Of a stretch of 64,000 nt of DNA, positions 35,795 through 47,465 are shown piece by piece (position 1 is the stretch's first letter; each line of letters opens with the position of its first letter). The notes beneath the pieces are model-generated. The model had not been told where the DNA came from. It saw only the letters and a program-made list of their open reading frames with translations, and did not search any database. The stretch comes from Lindgomyces ingoldianus (taxonomy: Eukaryota; Ascomycota; Dothideomycetes; Pleosporales; Lindgomycetaceae): positions 474,410 to 538,409 of the forward strand of contig NW_022985166.1 in NCBI RefSeq assembly GCF_010093535.1. Reading direction: 5' to 3'. The position numbers and the translations under genes were made by a program.

Positions 35795-37978
35795 TTACAA
35801 AACGGCAAACACTGCAGTAAACGTGCACAGTCCCAAGATGGCAAATTGGCTGTAGAGGTTGAGGAAACCAGGGAGCTCACTCGAAGGAGTGTATAGCCGG
35901 CTCGCGGCGTTCTTTGTGATGCTTGCTAGCGCTGCTGTAGCAACGGTTAGGCCTGTTGATTTTCCACCGGTCTGAAACGCGAGGCATTGCGTCGCCAGAG
36001 GAGCAGCAGTGCTCCAGAGCTGAAAATCGTAAGCATGATCGGGAAGAAGCTTGAGCTCTGCCTCAAACTCGAAGCCGACACCCAGACCCATGTTCGATTC
36101 AATATGAGTGAGATTCTTGAAAGCGTTTTTAAACTTAGTGTCTGTTTTACCCTGGCCAGATTTGCAGTCTGCATCGAATTGATCGGTGGCGAGTTGGGTG
36201 ATTGTGGTGTTGATAAATGGCAAGTCCACATATGGACCACCAAGTAACTTGATGTCACCTCCCAGAAAGCTAACGCCAAGAGGTATGAATTGGCGAAGTC
36301 CAGCCTGCATGCTGAGCTGAATGTCGGATGCGTTCGTATTAAATGGAAGAGCAGTCACAGTTGTCTTATCAAAGCCTGTTATCCCACTTTTGTTGAATTG
36401 TCCAAGATCGAGACGGATAGTGGAGTGGTCGGGAACCTAGTTAATACTTAGAGAGGGGTGACTTGTAGAATGGAAGTGTACAAACCTTGACATCGAATCC
36501 GAAGAACAGCTCAATTCCCCCAGAGACAGTGACTTCGAAGATTAACTGTGGCGTATATAAGACGCCGGCTGCTCCAAATCCTGGAATCTGAATATGTGTA
36601 AGTGCTTAAGTTGTTGTCTTAAAAGTGGAGGAATAGGAGTTTTAATGTCTGCCAATATTTCTAGGAGCTGGAACAAGGGCAGGCAAGGGACGAAGTTCGG
36701 CAAATGGGATGAGGAAGAGATAAGATGGCTCTCGCTTACCTTGAATCCGAGCACAGGAAGTTGGAAGAGATCATAGGCAAACTCTAAGGATGCAGAAGGG
36801 CTAGCTTTCAAGCCAATAGAGGCTTCAAACCCATTTAGTTCGAGCTGAAAGAATCCACTCTTTATGAAGTCCATTTCTTCGTTCGCGTTAATCGCTTGCT
36901 CCGTCAACTCACTCAGGTTTGCTATGTCGAATTCCCCTTGTGTAAGGATCAACTTCCCGGTAGTCGTGCATTTATCGCAGCCGACCGTGATTGGTAAAGA
37001 GGGACCGATGCTGACGCCCTCCGGCCACTGGAATGTGGTATCTTTTGCTTCGAATGCCAGGTCGAATGTCACTGACTCAGCCGTTGGGGTTGCAGAGGGT
37101 ATGATACTGGCCGCAAGGGATTGCACTTGACTTGGTTTTGTTTGGCGTCGAAGCAAACGGTCGTGTCTCTGTATCATGTGTGGATCAGGCGAGTGGCCAA
37201 ACTCAATCTTCATAGACTTGAAGGATTTCTGCCAAGTTGTCGTTTCCACGCTCAGAATAATTCGATCGCGGTCGTCTTCAGACTTAAACCCCAAGACCCT
37301 TTTGAGATTAGTGACGCTCAGTTATATTGGAAGGGTTGAGTTACCGGAAGGCACTATGTGCTCCGACCTCGCTACAAGTAGAATGGGATGTGACAATCAA
37401 GCCATCTTCTAAGCTCTCACAGGTGATCTTAGCCTTCTCGAAGGATGCGCTCTCACGGAACTCGAGAGTCATGGTCGACTCCGAACATTCTACAAGGCCA
37501 AGAAGATGATCGATGTCCTCAAGCAACACTGTCTCGTGATCGGTTTTGAGATTTACTCGAGATGCAAAGACCGTATCATCGGCTTGGTAGCCATTTTCTA
37601 AAACTTGAGAGTTAGCAGGGTATACAGCAATAGGCTCGATACATAGCCGAGTATATGAAAACCCGAGCTCATGAAACTCGAACGTTGCAATATTCTGTCC
37701 CAGAGCCCCGTGGGCGACCAATGAGTAAACCAGGAGAAAGAGATAGGGGAAGTAGAAAGAGGGAAAGGAGGGTTAGGGGAATGTATACCTTCCGCGTAGG
37801 TCAGCGTGATCGAGCGCGTTGTACGAATCTCGTTGGATCTCTGGAGGAGGTCTACGTGCCTCCTAGCAACCTTCAGATGACGATACTGCATCAGCTCTGT
37901 AGGGAAAGTGCCAGCACTAGATGCCAGCGATGCACCTAGGAGGTTAGAAAGAAACAAAAATATGAGGGGTATCGGCAT
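35795..37978 (-). CDS. Secreted, possibly GPI-anchored protein, unknown
   Basis: Exons on the minus strand: 37978 to about 37789 (MPIPLIFLFLSNLLGASLASS signal peptide), 37694-37345, 37298-36740, 36587-36486 and 36436-35795. The last four are phase-consistent and give continuous text (EVGAHSAFR-VLGFKSEDD, PVLGFK-IPGFGAAGVLY, GFDVK-VPDHSTIRLD). The total is about 610 aa. The C-terminus (FAILGLCTFTAVFAVL) is hydrophobic behind a Ser-rich stretch, as in GPI-anchor signals. Asn-x-Ser/Thr sites are frequent. The first junction is not solved: the good GTATAC donor at 37788 leaves one base, while the only near acceptor (CAG before 37694) needs phase 0. Either another donor is used or the gene carries a small lesion. 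The function is unknown; cell-wall or extracellular location is inferred. Confidence 0.65.
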
Positions 37979-40900
37979 GATGATAACGCTTTGGTAGGTG
38001 GAACGGCACAGCAATTCAATAGAGCGATGAGAAGAGAGTTAGGCCCAGTGAAAAGTTGTTGAAAGTGTCGAAATTGGAGAGGTGATAGCTATGCAATATA
38101 TGACTGAGCTTAACTCAGTTGTCAACCCCAGGGTAGCAGTCGGGGGCGAGAAGCGGCTAAGTAGTTCTTGATATGTTTTGATGCCTGAAATCAGTGTGCT
38201 GCGAGTATTCTCCTTGCATTGAACGGGACCAAAATAAATCCACCTGACCCCGGACGGATTGACATCCATGTTACCGAAGAAAAATCCCTAGATAGTGTTG
38301 TTACCGTGCAACCACCCAGATATGGTGAGTGATAAAGCATGAAGACCCTGCAGATCCAATGAGTGGATGAAGGCCTTGGAGAAGTAGGCTCTCCCACTAA
38401 ACAGGTATTATCGCCGTCAAAATCAGGCGTGAAGTATCCATCTAGAACCTGCAGATACGAGACATGGTCTTGGGGGCGGATTCTCTGCAGAGTGGTGGGT
38501 CCGGTCGTGGCCGCGGGAAACGAGGAGGCTGAAAGACGAAAGGGGCGACTTTTGGAGGTGGTGAAGAGACCTTCCGAAATCATGCAGCAAGCCACCACCG
38601 TTCCACGTCCTCTAAAGGATGTGAAACGCTAGTGCAAAGGGAAGGTTCGCTAAGATTCGATGTCAGTTGGGGGTCAGGCACCCAGGCTGTGTAGCGTTGC
38701 GAAACTACCTCTACCCTCAGCGCCGTCACAAACCTGGACTGTTTGAAGACTACCCCCTATGTTTAAATCATAAGATTAGGATCGAAATCTCGGTTTCAAT
38801 TACCCATAGACCTCTTTTAAAGTTATTTCCACCGATGGAGAAGACCCAGTCTGAATAATGGCTTGCAGGATGAGGCGATTAGGCGCTAAGGCGCTGGCAC
38901 ACGTTTTCTGGTATTGCTAGTGTCATGCCTCGAGTACGATATCTCTCGGTCGTCTGCATGGGGCGTTGATTAATGGGATGGTGATTCGTACAAAAATAAT
39001 TACCGCATTTAGATTCGAATATGTAAATCTAGGATTAGTTAGGATTTTTAGTGGGGCCGGTGAATACATTGAAACTCAAGTTAGAGTCCTTACTGACGCC
39101 AAGACCTTTATGAATCCCTCATATTTTTCAGAAAAGGTGGGATATCTCCGTCAGAGGTTCTATGCCCCGAGCTGAGCAGATCGATTTACGCCACGTGGGA
39201 AGCGGGGAAGGTCCAGGATCGGAGAACCTCGTATTTCTCGGACGCGGAACACATCCGAGACAAGCTGGACGGCAGCATAACACGACGAGTTAAGGAGCCG
39301 TAATCTATCAACGGAGAGCACTCTCGAACGCTGATCAAATAGCTGCTACCGAGTACGTTTCTCTAGTCTTAGCACCGCGTGATACACTGTAAACATCGAA
39401 CACTTGAACCTAGCTGACAGAGTAGGTATGGATATTCTAGTCCTGTTATCAAATAGTAAGCTTCTCTGCTTGAAAACAGAGTACTACGTGGTTCACTCAT
39501 ACTAACAAGCTGCGCCTCATGGAGGACTGACGGCGTGGCGCTCATATGCATGACACGCTGTAAACTCGAACCCCAGTATTGCCAGATCTGGTCATTAAAT
39601 GAGAAACCTCGCAAGATGATCTGAGGTGATAAACTTGCAGATATCTTGGATAATGGGCTGCATTTGTTGAAGAGACGGTCCGGTGGCTGAGAGGCGGCCG
39701 GTCAGTCGGGTATCTGAAGGCTCGGTGGCATCGGCGGTGTGGGGTCACGTATTCAAAGCTGTCTTACGAAATCATTTGCTGGGATTCAGGCAATCGAGTG
39801 AAGGAGGAGAACTGATAAACTGAGATAAAAGCCAAGTGAGAACTTGCAGATGAGAAATTGCGCACGGTCCATTTCATGCTACGCCAAATATAGCTAGTCG
39901 CTGTCTGCAAAATCTTAGCCTTCGGTTTCACCAACAAATTGTCCTCACCGTATCTTCATACATCTAGCCAAAAATTCAGTGCCAGTCGACACTTGTAATT
40001 TCATTTTTTTCCTTACACATAAATCGACACCGCCGAATCTGTTTAAAAAAAAAAGCTCGGCCATCCCATGTGATGTTTTCTCTCACTATCTTAGAGGATC
40101 CCATATTAAACAATCTACACACCTAGATTCCTACCCTTTTTTTTTTGGTTTCATTGGCGAAGGATCGAATTTCTCGCTGAAGTCGCCACTAAATAGGGGA
40201 TCACAGGCACGCACTAGAACGAATATGCCAGAGACACTAATGTTTTCCTAACAGCCATCTGCGGCCGTGTTTTGAGAGAGTAAGGGTGATCATATACTGG
40301 CACAGCGGCAATCATTTCATCAGTTACTTCGGAAATATATCAGTCAGAGGCATCCTGGCCAGTCCCTCCGGCTCCAGAGGAATCAGCACTCTGTGGCCGT
40401 TCTGGGCTTGGTGATTCACCGGCTGGATGCAACTTTGGCCCTTGCCGTTGGATGTCAGACTCGCAAGTCCCGGCAATGGCCTCACGAAGGTTTTTGAATC
40501 CGACCAGTGCCTAGGAGGCTTTAGAAGGAAGATCCCAACTATTGTATTGAGATCAGCTAGATCCCTGGATCTGTTCGAGAGCGGAAATTTAAAGTCTTGG
40601 TTGATTTTCTCCTAAAACTAGACTAAATATTACGAGTACGAAGCACTGATGATAAGATCAAAAGCGACGCCCTTGACCGCGCTATGGCAAGTCTGGAAGA
40701 AGCTAACGTAGATTGTGGACCCCGAAAAAAGGATAGTATTTGGGTTCGAGCAACTTCGAGGCAAAAAATGGCAGATGGTAACGGTAGAAGTGGTGCACGT
40801 CATGTTGAAGAATACTTTGCATAGCTGTCTCATCGTGTCTAATCTGAACATGGTGTCCAATACCCAGACTTCAATCGTAGAATTGATCTCGCTACATTGA

Positions 40901-41324
40901 AGAATTTCCTGGAATGTCTCTGTTTCACAGAGCGTTTCTGAGGGCGATATGTGAGGTTAAGCCATCCCGCAATTGCCGTTCACTGCCGACGTTTTTGTCG
41001 ACGCTTAGCTGCTCTGCAGCTACGATATGAAACCGGGTCTTGGCATTTCAACAGACACCATGCCATGTCATTCTACCCTAGATTCCTGCATTAGTGTGAA
41101 CATCTAATAATACTCATTCACTAGCTTCTGGGGTCTACGGCTTCAATCCCCGCCAGAAGCGCCTAACAATCCAAATGTAATTAGTTAGAGGCGCTGACAG
41201 TTGGCAGTGTTGGGAAGAGTAGCCGGTACTAGGGGACTGTTGCTTCTTAGTGCCAAGTTTAATCTATCACCAGGATGCAAGAGAGCAGGTTTAGAGTAGT
41301 ATGCGGGAGTAAATTAGTATGGTC
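37979..41324. other. 3.3-kb intergenic region, no gene recognised
   Basis: Both strands were scanned. Frames such as 38598-38191 (-) and 39979-40251 (+) lack motifs. A(10) and T(10) tracts occur near 40047 and 40137. A short word related to CRYACRCTGTAAAC appears at about 39370 and 39550; its meaning is unknown. Confidence 0.4.
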
Positions 41325-43476
41325 CTATCTGCACACCCAACTGTCAACGAACGAGCTATTCCCACCTACATACGTACTCCGCGTGGGATACCTGCGATTG
41401 TTAGAATTATATGATTTTCACCAATGAAAGAATGAAGCTTAAAACTCGCCTGCAGTGCTGTCTCTCAAACATCACCCCAGAAGTCGCAGTGTCATTCACA
41501 AACTTCGTCCCCACCACGACCTCAGGCTTCCTGCCCTTCTCCACCCATTCTACGATCGCCGCCAAAACATTTCTTTTTGAATCGTACCCGACAGCCCCTG
41601 AAGTTGATTGCCCAATCATCCAAGCCCCAGGCCCACCACTGCAATGAAACATCCCCGGAATCCTGAAGAATCTCAGAAATGTATCCATCTCCGTCGAAGT
41701 CACGGCCATTGATCTCGAGAGGTGGTTATAAAACCTCTCCGTGTTGAAACCAGTGATCTGGTTATCCGCTCCACCATGGTAAAGAAGCAGCTTCCCCCCA
41801 TTGTCTTTAAAATTGGTGAGGGAATCTGGCCAGGACCTCACATTTGCAGGATTCAACTCCTCCGCGACTTCTGCGTCATGAATGGTCCAAGACGCAGGGT
41901 CCCACTCCGGATTTCTGTACACAGCGTATCTAAACCAGTCTTCTGAATATGAAAACGGGCTTCCAGCGAGTAAGCGCTGGATTGCCTGGACTTCGGCGCC
42001 AGGCTGCAAACTCGGATATATGAGTTCGCCTTTCTCGCCGTAGAGCGGACTGTACACTTTCCGTACGATGTCGACCTGTTTGGCGCTCAAGCAATTGCTT
42101 GATTGATTAGTGTTGCAAAGTAAAGCTTCCGGTCTAAAGACTGCTGCGCAGAGCGACGCATCCGCTAGTATTCCGTCTTTCACGCCATCGATCTCATCGC
42201 ATTGGCGAAGTATTTCAGTGTGGATTAATCTGGTCCAAGTTTCCGGCTTAATGAAATCAGTTGAATTCTTGGACCCGGCGATGGTGTAGAAAGACGCCCG
42301 CCAGGCTGACATATAGTTGAAATTAATTCCGGGTGCGCCCGCTACAATACCATTGTAATCCTCCGGGAACAAGGACGCGGCTTGGATAGCTTGACGGCCG
42401 CCGCCTGAGCACCCGATGTAGTATGCTTTATCATGCGGTTTTTTGTAGAATGCTTGCGTTAGGATTTTGCCAGCGACGGCGGTCGTGTGTAGGCTCCTCC
42501 AGCTGAAATCCGTTACGATGTTTAGGTTGTTCAAAAAGGCTTTCCCGCCGGTACCGTTATGTCCATTATTTGAGCCTGTCGTTGCAAAACCATGACTTAG
42601 GCCGTATGCGATGTCTTCGTACTTAATGCAGCCATCGATTCCACCGTTGCCGGTACCGAGGAACCGGCCCGTCCAATCGGCAGGTGCAGGGCTTCCAACG
42701 GGCCGTACTACGGTCCGTACAAAGTGAGCCGTAACGGTCACGTGTTCAGTACGAACGTACCGAGTTCGTGAGCCGTACCGTACGATTAATGATGCCCTAG
42801 GTACGGTACGTAGTACGGATGTCTCAAAAATGCCTATTACAGACTATTTTCTATTCCAGAGTTATCTATCCACGCCTCTTGCCGCCTTACAGGCCTCATC
42901 TAGTCCTATCTGCTCTTGTTACTAGGGAGAACTAGTTATTTTATAGTTAATTAGACCTTAATCTTGCGTCTCTAGAGACCCATAGTCTTAGCTGTTTCAA
43001 CTAGAGTACGGCGTACTTTAATCGAATCGTACTACTCGTACAGATCACGTGAGCCGTAACAGTTACGATACGTACACCTACCTCTCCTCCTCCCTGTCGT
43101 ACGAACGTACACAAAATCTCACCCGTACAGGCCTCAAAATCGCCCAATCGTACAGTACTACGCCTCGTTGGAAGCCCTGGGCAGGTGTAGGAAGGAATAT
43201 TTCAAAGATGATGCTCGAGTTAAATGTTGGAATTGTAAGAGCTATGCGGCAAGACTCGTTTGTTATAAGTTGTTTAGGTCGGGCGCAGGATTCGTCATTT
43301 CCAGGAAAAGTGAGGGTTGTATTGGCAGGAACATGTTCTAAGATGCGAAGAGTGCTGTTTGTAATTAATGACACAGGGTTGAAATCGAGGCAGGCAGACT
43401 GGAAGTCCGTAGAAACTGCGAGAGTGAATGTGAAGATGGGGAAGATTGCAGAAAGAGTTGTTCGATTAGAAAACAT
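41325..43476 (-). pseudogene. Tannase/feruloyl esterase gene interrupted by a MITE
   Basis: A secreted tannase-family alpha/beta hydrolase (ester cleavage of tannins or feruloylated polymers) is encoded by 43476-43180, then, beyond the insertion, 42678-41450 and 41391-41325. The N-terminus MFSNRTTLSAIFPIFTFTLAV is a signal peptide. Serine motif GCSGGGRQAIQ, Asp motif YHGGADNQ and His motif FHCSGG, with the paired Cys of the CS-D-HC arrangement, are all present, as is the Cys-rich end HCRYPTRSTY...WVC. A 493-bp MITE plus an 8-bp duplication separates LPTPA from DWTGRFLGTGNGG. The addition is 501 bp, so the frame is kept, but stops inside the element end translation after about 132 residues. 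Without it the protein would have 530 residues. The last intron (41449-41392) has a GCGAGT donor, a GC-AG intron with a TCTAAC branch. Confidence 0.88.
42687..43179 (+). mobile_element. hAT-like MITE, family A, 493 bp, in tannase gene
   Basis: Ends CAGGGCTTCCAACG...CGTTGGAAGCCCTG are inverted repeats of about 30 bp with few mismatches. The 8-bp duplication GGCAGGTG is perfect (42679-42686 and 43180-43187), and the terminal repeats are the best preserved of the family in this window, so the insertion looks recent. No transposase is encoded. CGTAC words are dense in both subterminal regions. The tannase reading frame resumes directly after the second duplication copy. Confidence 0.95.
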
Positions 43477-43738
43477 CTTGGACGGGATGGAGAGGAAGAA
43501 TGAAGCAAAATGAGACGTAGGGACATCTCGGAAAAATACCCAAGTCATAACCCGCGGTAAAGTGGGGAAAAATAAAGCTCGATCGATGCACGGCGATATA
43601 GACTCTTTTTGTAAGGGATCGATACCTGGCCTGGAAATTGTATTATTACCATGGAAGTTACTGTACCCCGCATTCCCACAAAACGCATCACGTGATGTCC
43701 GCATATCATCGAGCTTCTCCAGGTCGCCATCGCCACTT

Positions 43739-44818
43739 TTACGTCTTTTCCTCCAGCGACTTTCGAAGTCGGTCTGCAGCTGTCTCAGGTAAATCCATAT
43801 TCTCAGACTTCAGAATGAATGGTACCCATTTCGTGATGGCTTCTTCAAGAGTTGAAAAACCACCAGGCTTCCCCAGTCTTTTGAGTAGTTCAGTACCACG
43901 GCTGTTATCAACGGTTCCTTGGTCGGATGGCGGTTCATCGATATCCTTCAAGAAAGCCCGATCTGGCACTAACTTGCGAAACAAGTCCAGGATCTCATTG
44001 TAATTGAAACGCCCCCCAAATGCTAGCACCCTCTCATTCTGGACGTCCGGCTGAGTTAGGGCAGCAATATGCAAGAGCGCTGTATCCTCCACATCAACGT
44101 ACCACTCAGGAGGAATCATGAAAGCTGGCATGGTGTTTCCTTCCCATATCATCTTGAGCAAGCTCGAGGAGCTAGGGAAACCCGTGTTTTCTAAAGACAC
44201 CATGGTGCCAAAGTTGACATTCGGCACAACAGAGTTGAAGGTGAAGTGCGGCTTGTTCTTCTCTACCCACTCGAAGCTATTCTTCTCAGAGGCCGTCTTT
44301 GCGCATTCGTAGTTGACTAGCATGCGAGTCATGCTCTTGTCGTCCTTATCCTCCCACGTCCATGCTGCATTCAGGCAGCCTTCATTGTAGGTTTCCGGTG
44401 TGATAGAGTACGGTTTTCCAGGTTCGAGGTGGATACAAGCTGCTTGCGAAGACGTATATACGACTGATTTGACGCTTGGTTCTTTGGCCGCAGCCTCGAG
44501 AACGTTGATGGCGCCCTTGATAACTGGTGGGATGAAAGCGTCAGGATCTGGGTTGAAAGCCACGCTAGATGCAACGTTTGCGATTCCATCGACGCCCTTT
44601 ACGGCCTCATCAAGCGCACCGTCAGCGCTTAATTCAGGCACTTCGACAAGGGTAAAGTTGGACCCATAGTGGTCGAGCATCCAGTTATTCTTTTCGATGG
44701 AGCGAACCGTACCGCGGACCTTAAAGCCAGCATCGAGGAGTTTCTGAATAGTTACACCAGCAACATATCCGTTGGCGCCAGTAACGAGGACGAGACCGCC
44801 TGCTGGAACGATAGGCAT
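43739..44818 (-). CDS. Extended SDR, dihydroflavonol/aldehyde-reductase-like
   Basis: A single-exon 359-aa NAD(P)-dependent reductase of the dihydroflavonol-4-reductase-like extended SDR family (the same group as yeast and Sporobolomyces aldehyde/ketone reductases). The cofactor motif TGANGYVAG is near the N-terminus, with VRGTVRS following. The catalytic Ser lies in VVYTSSQAA and the catalytic pair in YECAK. NVNFG and PEWYVDVEDTALLH are the usual family text. The start MPIVPAGGLVLVTG is chosen because it begins 11 residues before the nucleotide-binding glycines. Upstream, a TATA-like CTATAAATT occurs about 110 bp away on this strand. It is in the same direction as the broken tannase gene and could reduce phenolic aldehydes or ketones; that link is inference. 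Confidence 0.88.
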   Translation of the reverse strand: MPIVPAGGLVLVTGANGYVAGVTIQKLLDAGFKVRGTVRSIEKNNWMLDHYGSNFTLVEVPELSADGALDEAVKGVDGIANVASSVAFNPDPDAFIPPVIKGAINVLEAAAKEPSVKSVVYTSSQAACIHLEPGKPYSITPETYNEGCLNAAWTWEDKDDKSMTRMLVNYECAKTASEKNSFEWVEKNKPHFTFNSVVPNVNFGTMVSLENTGFPSSSSLLKMIWEGNTMPAFMIPPEWYVDVEDTALLHIAALTQPDVQNERVLAFGGRFNYNEILDLFRKLVPDRAFLKDIDEPPSDQGTVDNSRGTELLKRLGKPGGFSTLEEAITKWVPFILKSENMDLPETAADRLRKSLEEKT

Positions 44819-47465
44819 CGTGGTTGTTTTCTTAGAGCCAAATCTGAACAATGAAGTTTCAGAGGATATTGTTATGAGTGGTAAATGTTGATAGAGAAAA
44901 CAGAGGTTCGCTTTAGGTTTGAATAAAAATTTATAGATGAACCACATAACACCTCGCAAATGATTCCTGAATTGTATTCCGTATAAAACCGTCCGTAGGA
45001 GCAGCGACGCAGGGATAGCACGGTTAGCCTGACATCAGCCATTCACGGAGAGCTAACCTATGGTCAGATGTAGAGGCATCTGAAATAACGGTAGCCTTCT
45101 CTAAACGGTCTTAAGGGACGAAAGTGTTCCTAGCGCGGATAGCCAAGTTGTAGCGCGCCTGGCCCGCCATTGGAGAGGTTTGTAGAATAGCATGGCAGTG
45201 TTTGGTGTGGGCTACCCACATTCCGGGCCAAAATGCCCTAACTCCGCAGAAGCCGGCGCCGAGATTGTACCGCCGGATTATTTTTTGAGGAAGTTGGCGG
45301 ATCAATGTTACCCCAGACTTTCGCCCTGGCAAGACCTTAGCCAAGTTAGCTTTAGCGACAAGCTGAGGGTTTCGGAGGGATTAGAAGTGTGGACGAAACG
45401 TTGCGCCGGCTGACTTGGAGATGGCCCGATCATGTGGCAAGGGTGGTGGGGTGGAATTCTACTGCCGGGCGACTTCCCTATGTATAAGCCAGAAAGTCGC
45501 ACCTTGCAGGTGAGCTTCCGCTCCGCTTCACCAGCACGACCATTTCAAGGATACCCGTAGCAGCCCTGTCAAGACGGCAACCAAAAACCTCCCACCGCAC
45601 CAGCAGCATAAGCAAGAGGCGGCTGCATTGGGGTTGCAGGCGGAAAGCTCTTCTCCCCCCGAGTCCCCCAGTTGCCGGCACCTGATGAAGACTGATTCAT
45701 CCTTGGCCCACTTTTGGAAGGACGAGTACACGCTAGACAGTCACCACGATACCACACTCCATTTATCAGCCGATAAAGCAACTAGCTTATCGTGAGTTCT
45801 GCTGTTCCATTGAGCGAATCCAAAATAGCGGTCTGAAAAGTTCATATCTGTTAAATTGAACCTGGACTTGCTCCCCGCCCTTTAGGAAACCCATGCGACA
45901 GAGAGGGGTGGCCATTTTGAGGATACGGAGAACCCCATCTATGTTAACTAAGAGGGGTCTAACTTAGTGTCTCTACTGAGTGGGCCTCCGACGGAACTCC
46001 TGTCGACCGTCCGTCCTTTGCCGCCTTCGAACATCCGTTCTGTAAACAACACGATCGCTGCTTCTAGTTCGTGGGATGGTATAAGATTGCCAGATTACAC
46101 GTGCTTGAACCCCATTTACCCATGCTTGTTAGTATGTTAGTGTAGAAATGAGGGTGACGAGACAAGTTTGGGCGGATCAAAACCCGTGGAGGAGCGCAAA
46201 GAGCTGGGAGGAGAGAATGGGCTGCAAATGGGTTGTGCTCAAGGTAGAGGTCCATAAAGAGGCTACGAAGAACTGTGAGCTTAAGATCGAGAGAATTGAG
46301 GAGGGGAAGCCAGAGCCGGGTAGTGATATCAGCGTCGACGACATGTTGACCCTGCTAGGCTGAAGGATGGAAAAAAGCAGGGGAATACGGGAAGGGGAGG
46401 GTGAGGCTGCTCTATTTTTATTATTTTTTGACCCGAAGGGAACTGATGCCAGCGAAATGAGAACAGATACAAAGGGTGAATGAGCCAACAAGTCAACCAC
46501 AGCAGCACCTACTCTTACTCAGGTAATTATCCGAAGGTCCCTCATTGTGGATGTCAATGGTATGTAGAGGTCCACCTGAACCGTCATTTTACAAATATGA
46601 CTGAACTCACAAATCCTAGATCTTCTCAAAGTCATACCCAAACCTAAAAATTCTAGGAAAGGAAGGGTTTTACGGAGGTATTTCGCCTGAAACCATTCTT
46701 CACATGATGCTCAGTTGTGGTGGTGCTTCGCCGGATGCTGACTGAGCCATGCGATGGGTTTCCCGTCATGCCACCTTAAGCTTATAATATCAGGAACACG
46801 ATGCACGATTAGCAAACTCCCTCTTTTGCAAATGTTCCGTCATCTGTTCATTTTCCGTCGCGTTTCAAATTGTGGTTCACGGGATCAAGCCTCGAGTAGC
46901 ATGCCGCCCAACCTTGTAAAAACTGGATCCGTCAGACACTCCTTAAAAATACCCCACCTGCGATCACTGTCCAACTTAATCTCCTTCTATTCAAGCAGAC
47001 CACCTCGATCGGCTTCCCCAAGTTCTGTGGAGGCTTAGCTGCTCTTTGTCCTGCTGAGTGGGCGATCAGCCGCTCCCGCAGTGTGTCTTGGTAGGCTGGC
47101 GCAACTCGAGCTGACAAGGCTGGCCCCAACAACTTCTCCGTGCGATGTTTCAACACCTCTTTGTCAGCCAATACGATGCAAGGAACGGACATTCGGACTC
47201 GATGCACGGCCTGCACTGTTCGATCCCGTTATGCCTCGTGCGACGTTCTAAATTCAGGGTCTTTGCTGGATTTAGACACAAATAACGAGAGCATATGATG
47301 AATCCGCACAGCACAGGGCTGATAATTGTGAGATATAAGGCGGGGTGGTAAGCCTCTTCATAATGCGATCGAGTTTTCATCACTCTTCGAATATCTCTTT
47401 ATACATTTAAGAATTCAGATTCCTCATCTTCACTGACCATATCCTCTCATTCTTACCATTTCAAA
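44819..47465. other. 2.6-kb intergenic region
   Basis: No supported gene. A small plus-strand frame at 46148-46363 (71 codons, ...CKWVVLKVEVHKEATKNC...) is protein-like but lacks context. Other frames are short. Promoters of the reductase and chitosanase genes must lie at the two ends. Confidence 0.45.
47332..47345 (+). promoter_or_regulatory. TATA-like box and possible carbon-repressor site
   Basis: GATATAAG is followed directly by GCGGGG, which fits the SYGGRG consensus of the fungal carbon repressor CreA/Cre1, about 120 bp before the chitosanase start. Secreted hydrolase genes are often carbon-repressed, but a single site is weak evidence. Confidence 0.25.

Noticed and set aside
42673..42741. 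Peptide MTVTAHFVRTVVRPVGSP recurring near 25.4, 42.7 and 53.9 kb as a possible small conserved protein
   Set aside because: It is only the translation of the MITE terminal repeat, present wherever the element end is.
46148..46363. Small plus-strand frame of 71 codons
   Set aside because: Protein-like composition only; no splice context, homologue memory or upstream exon to support a gene.
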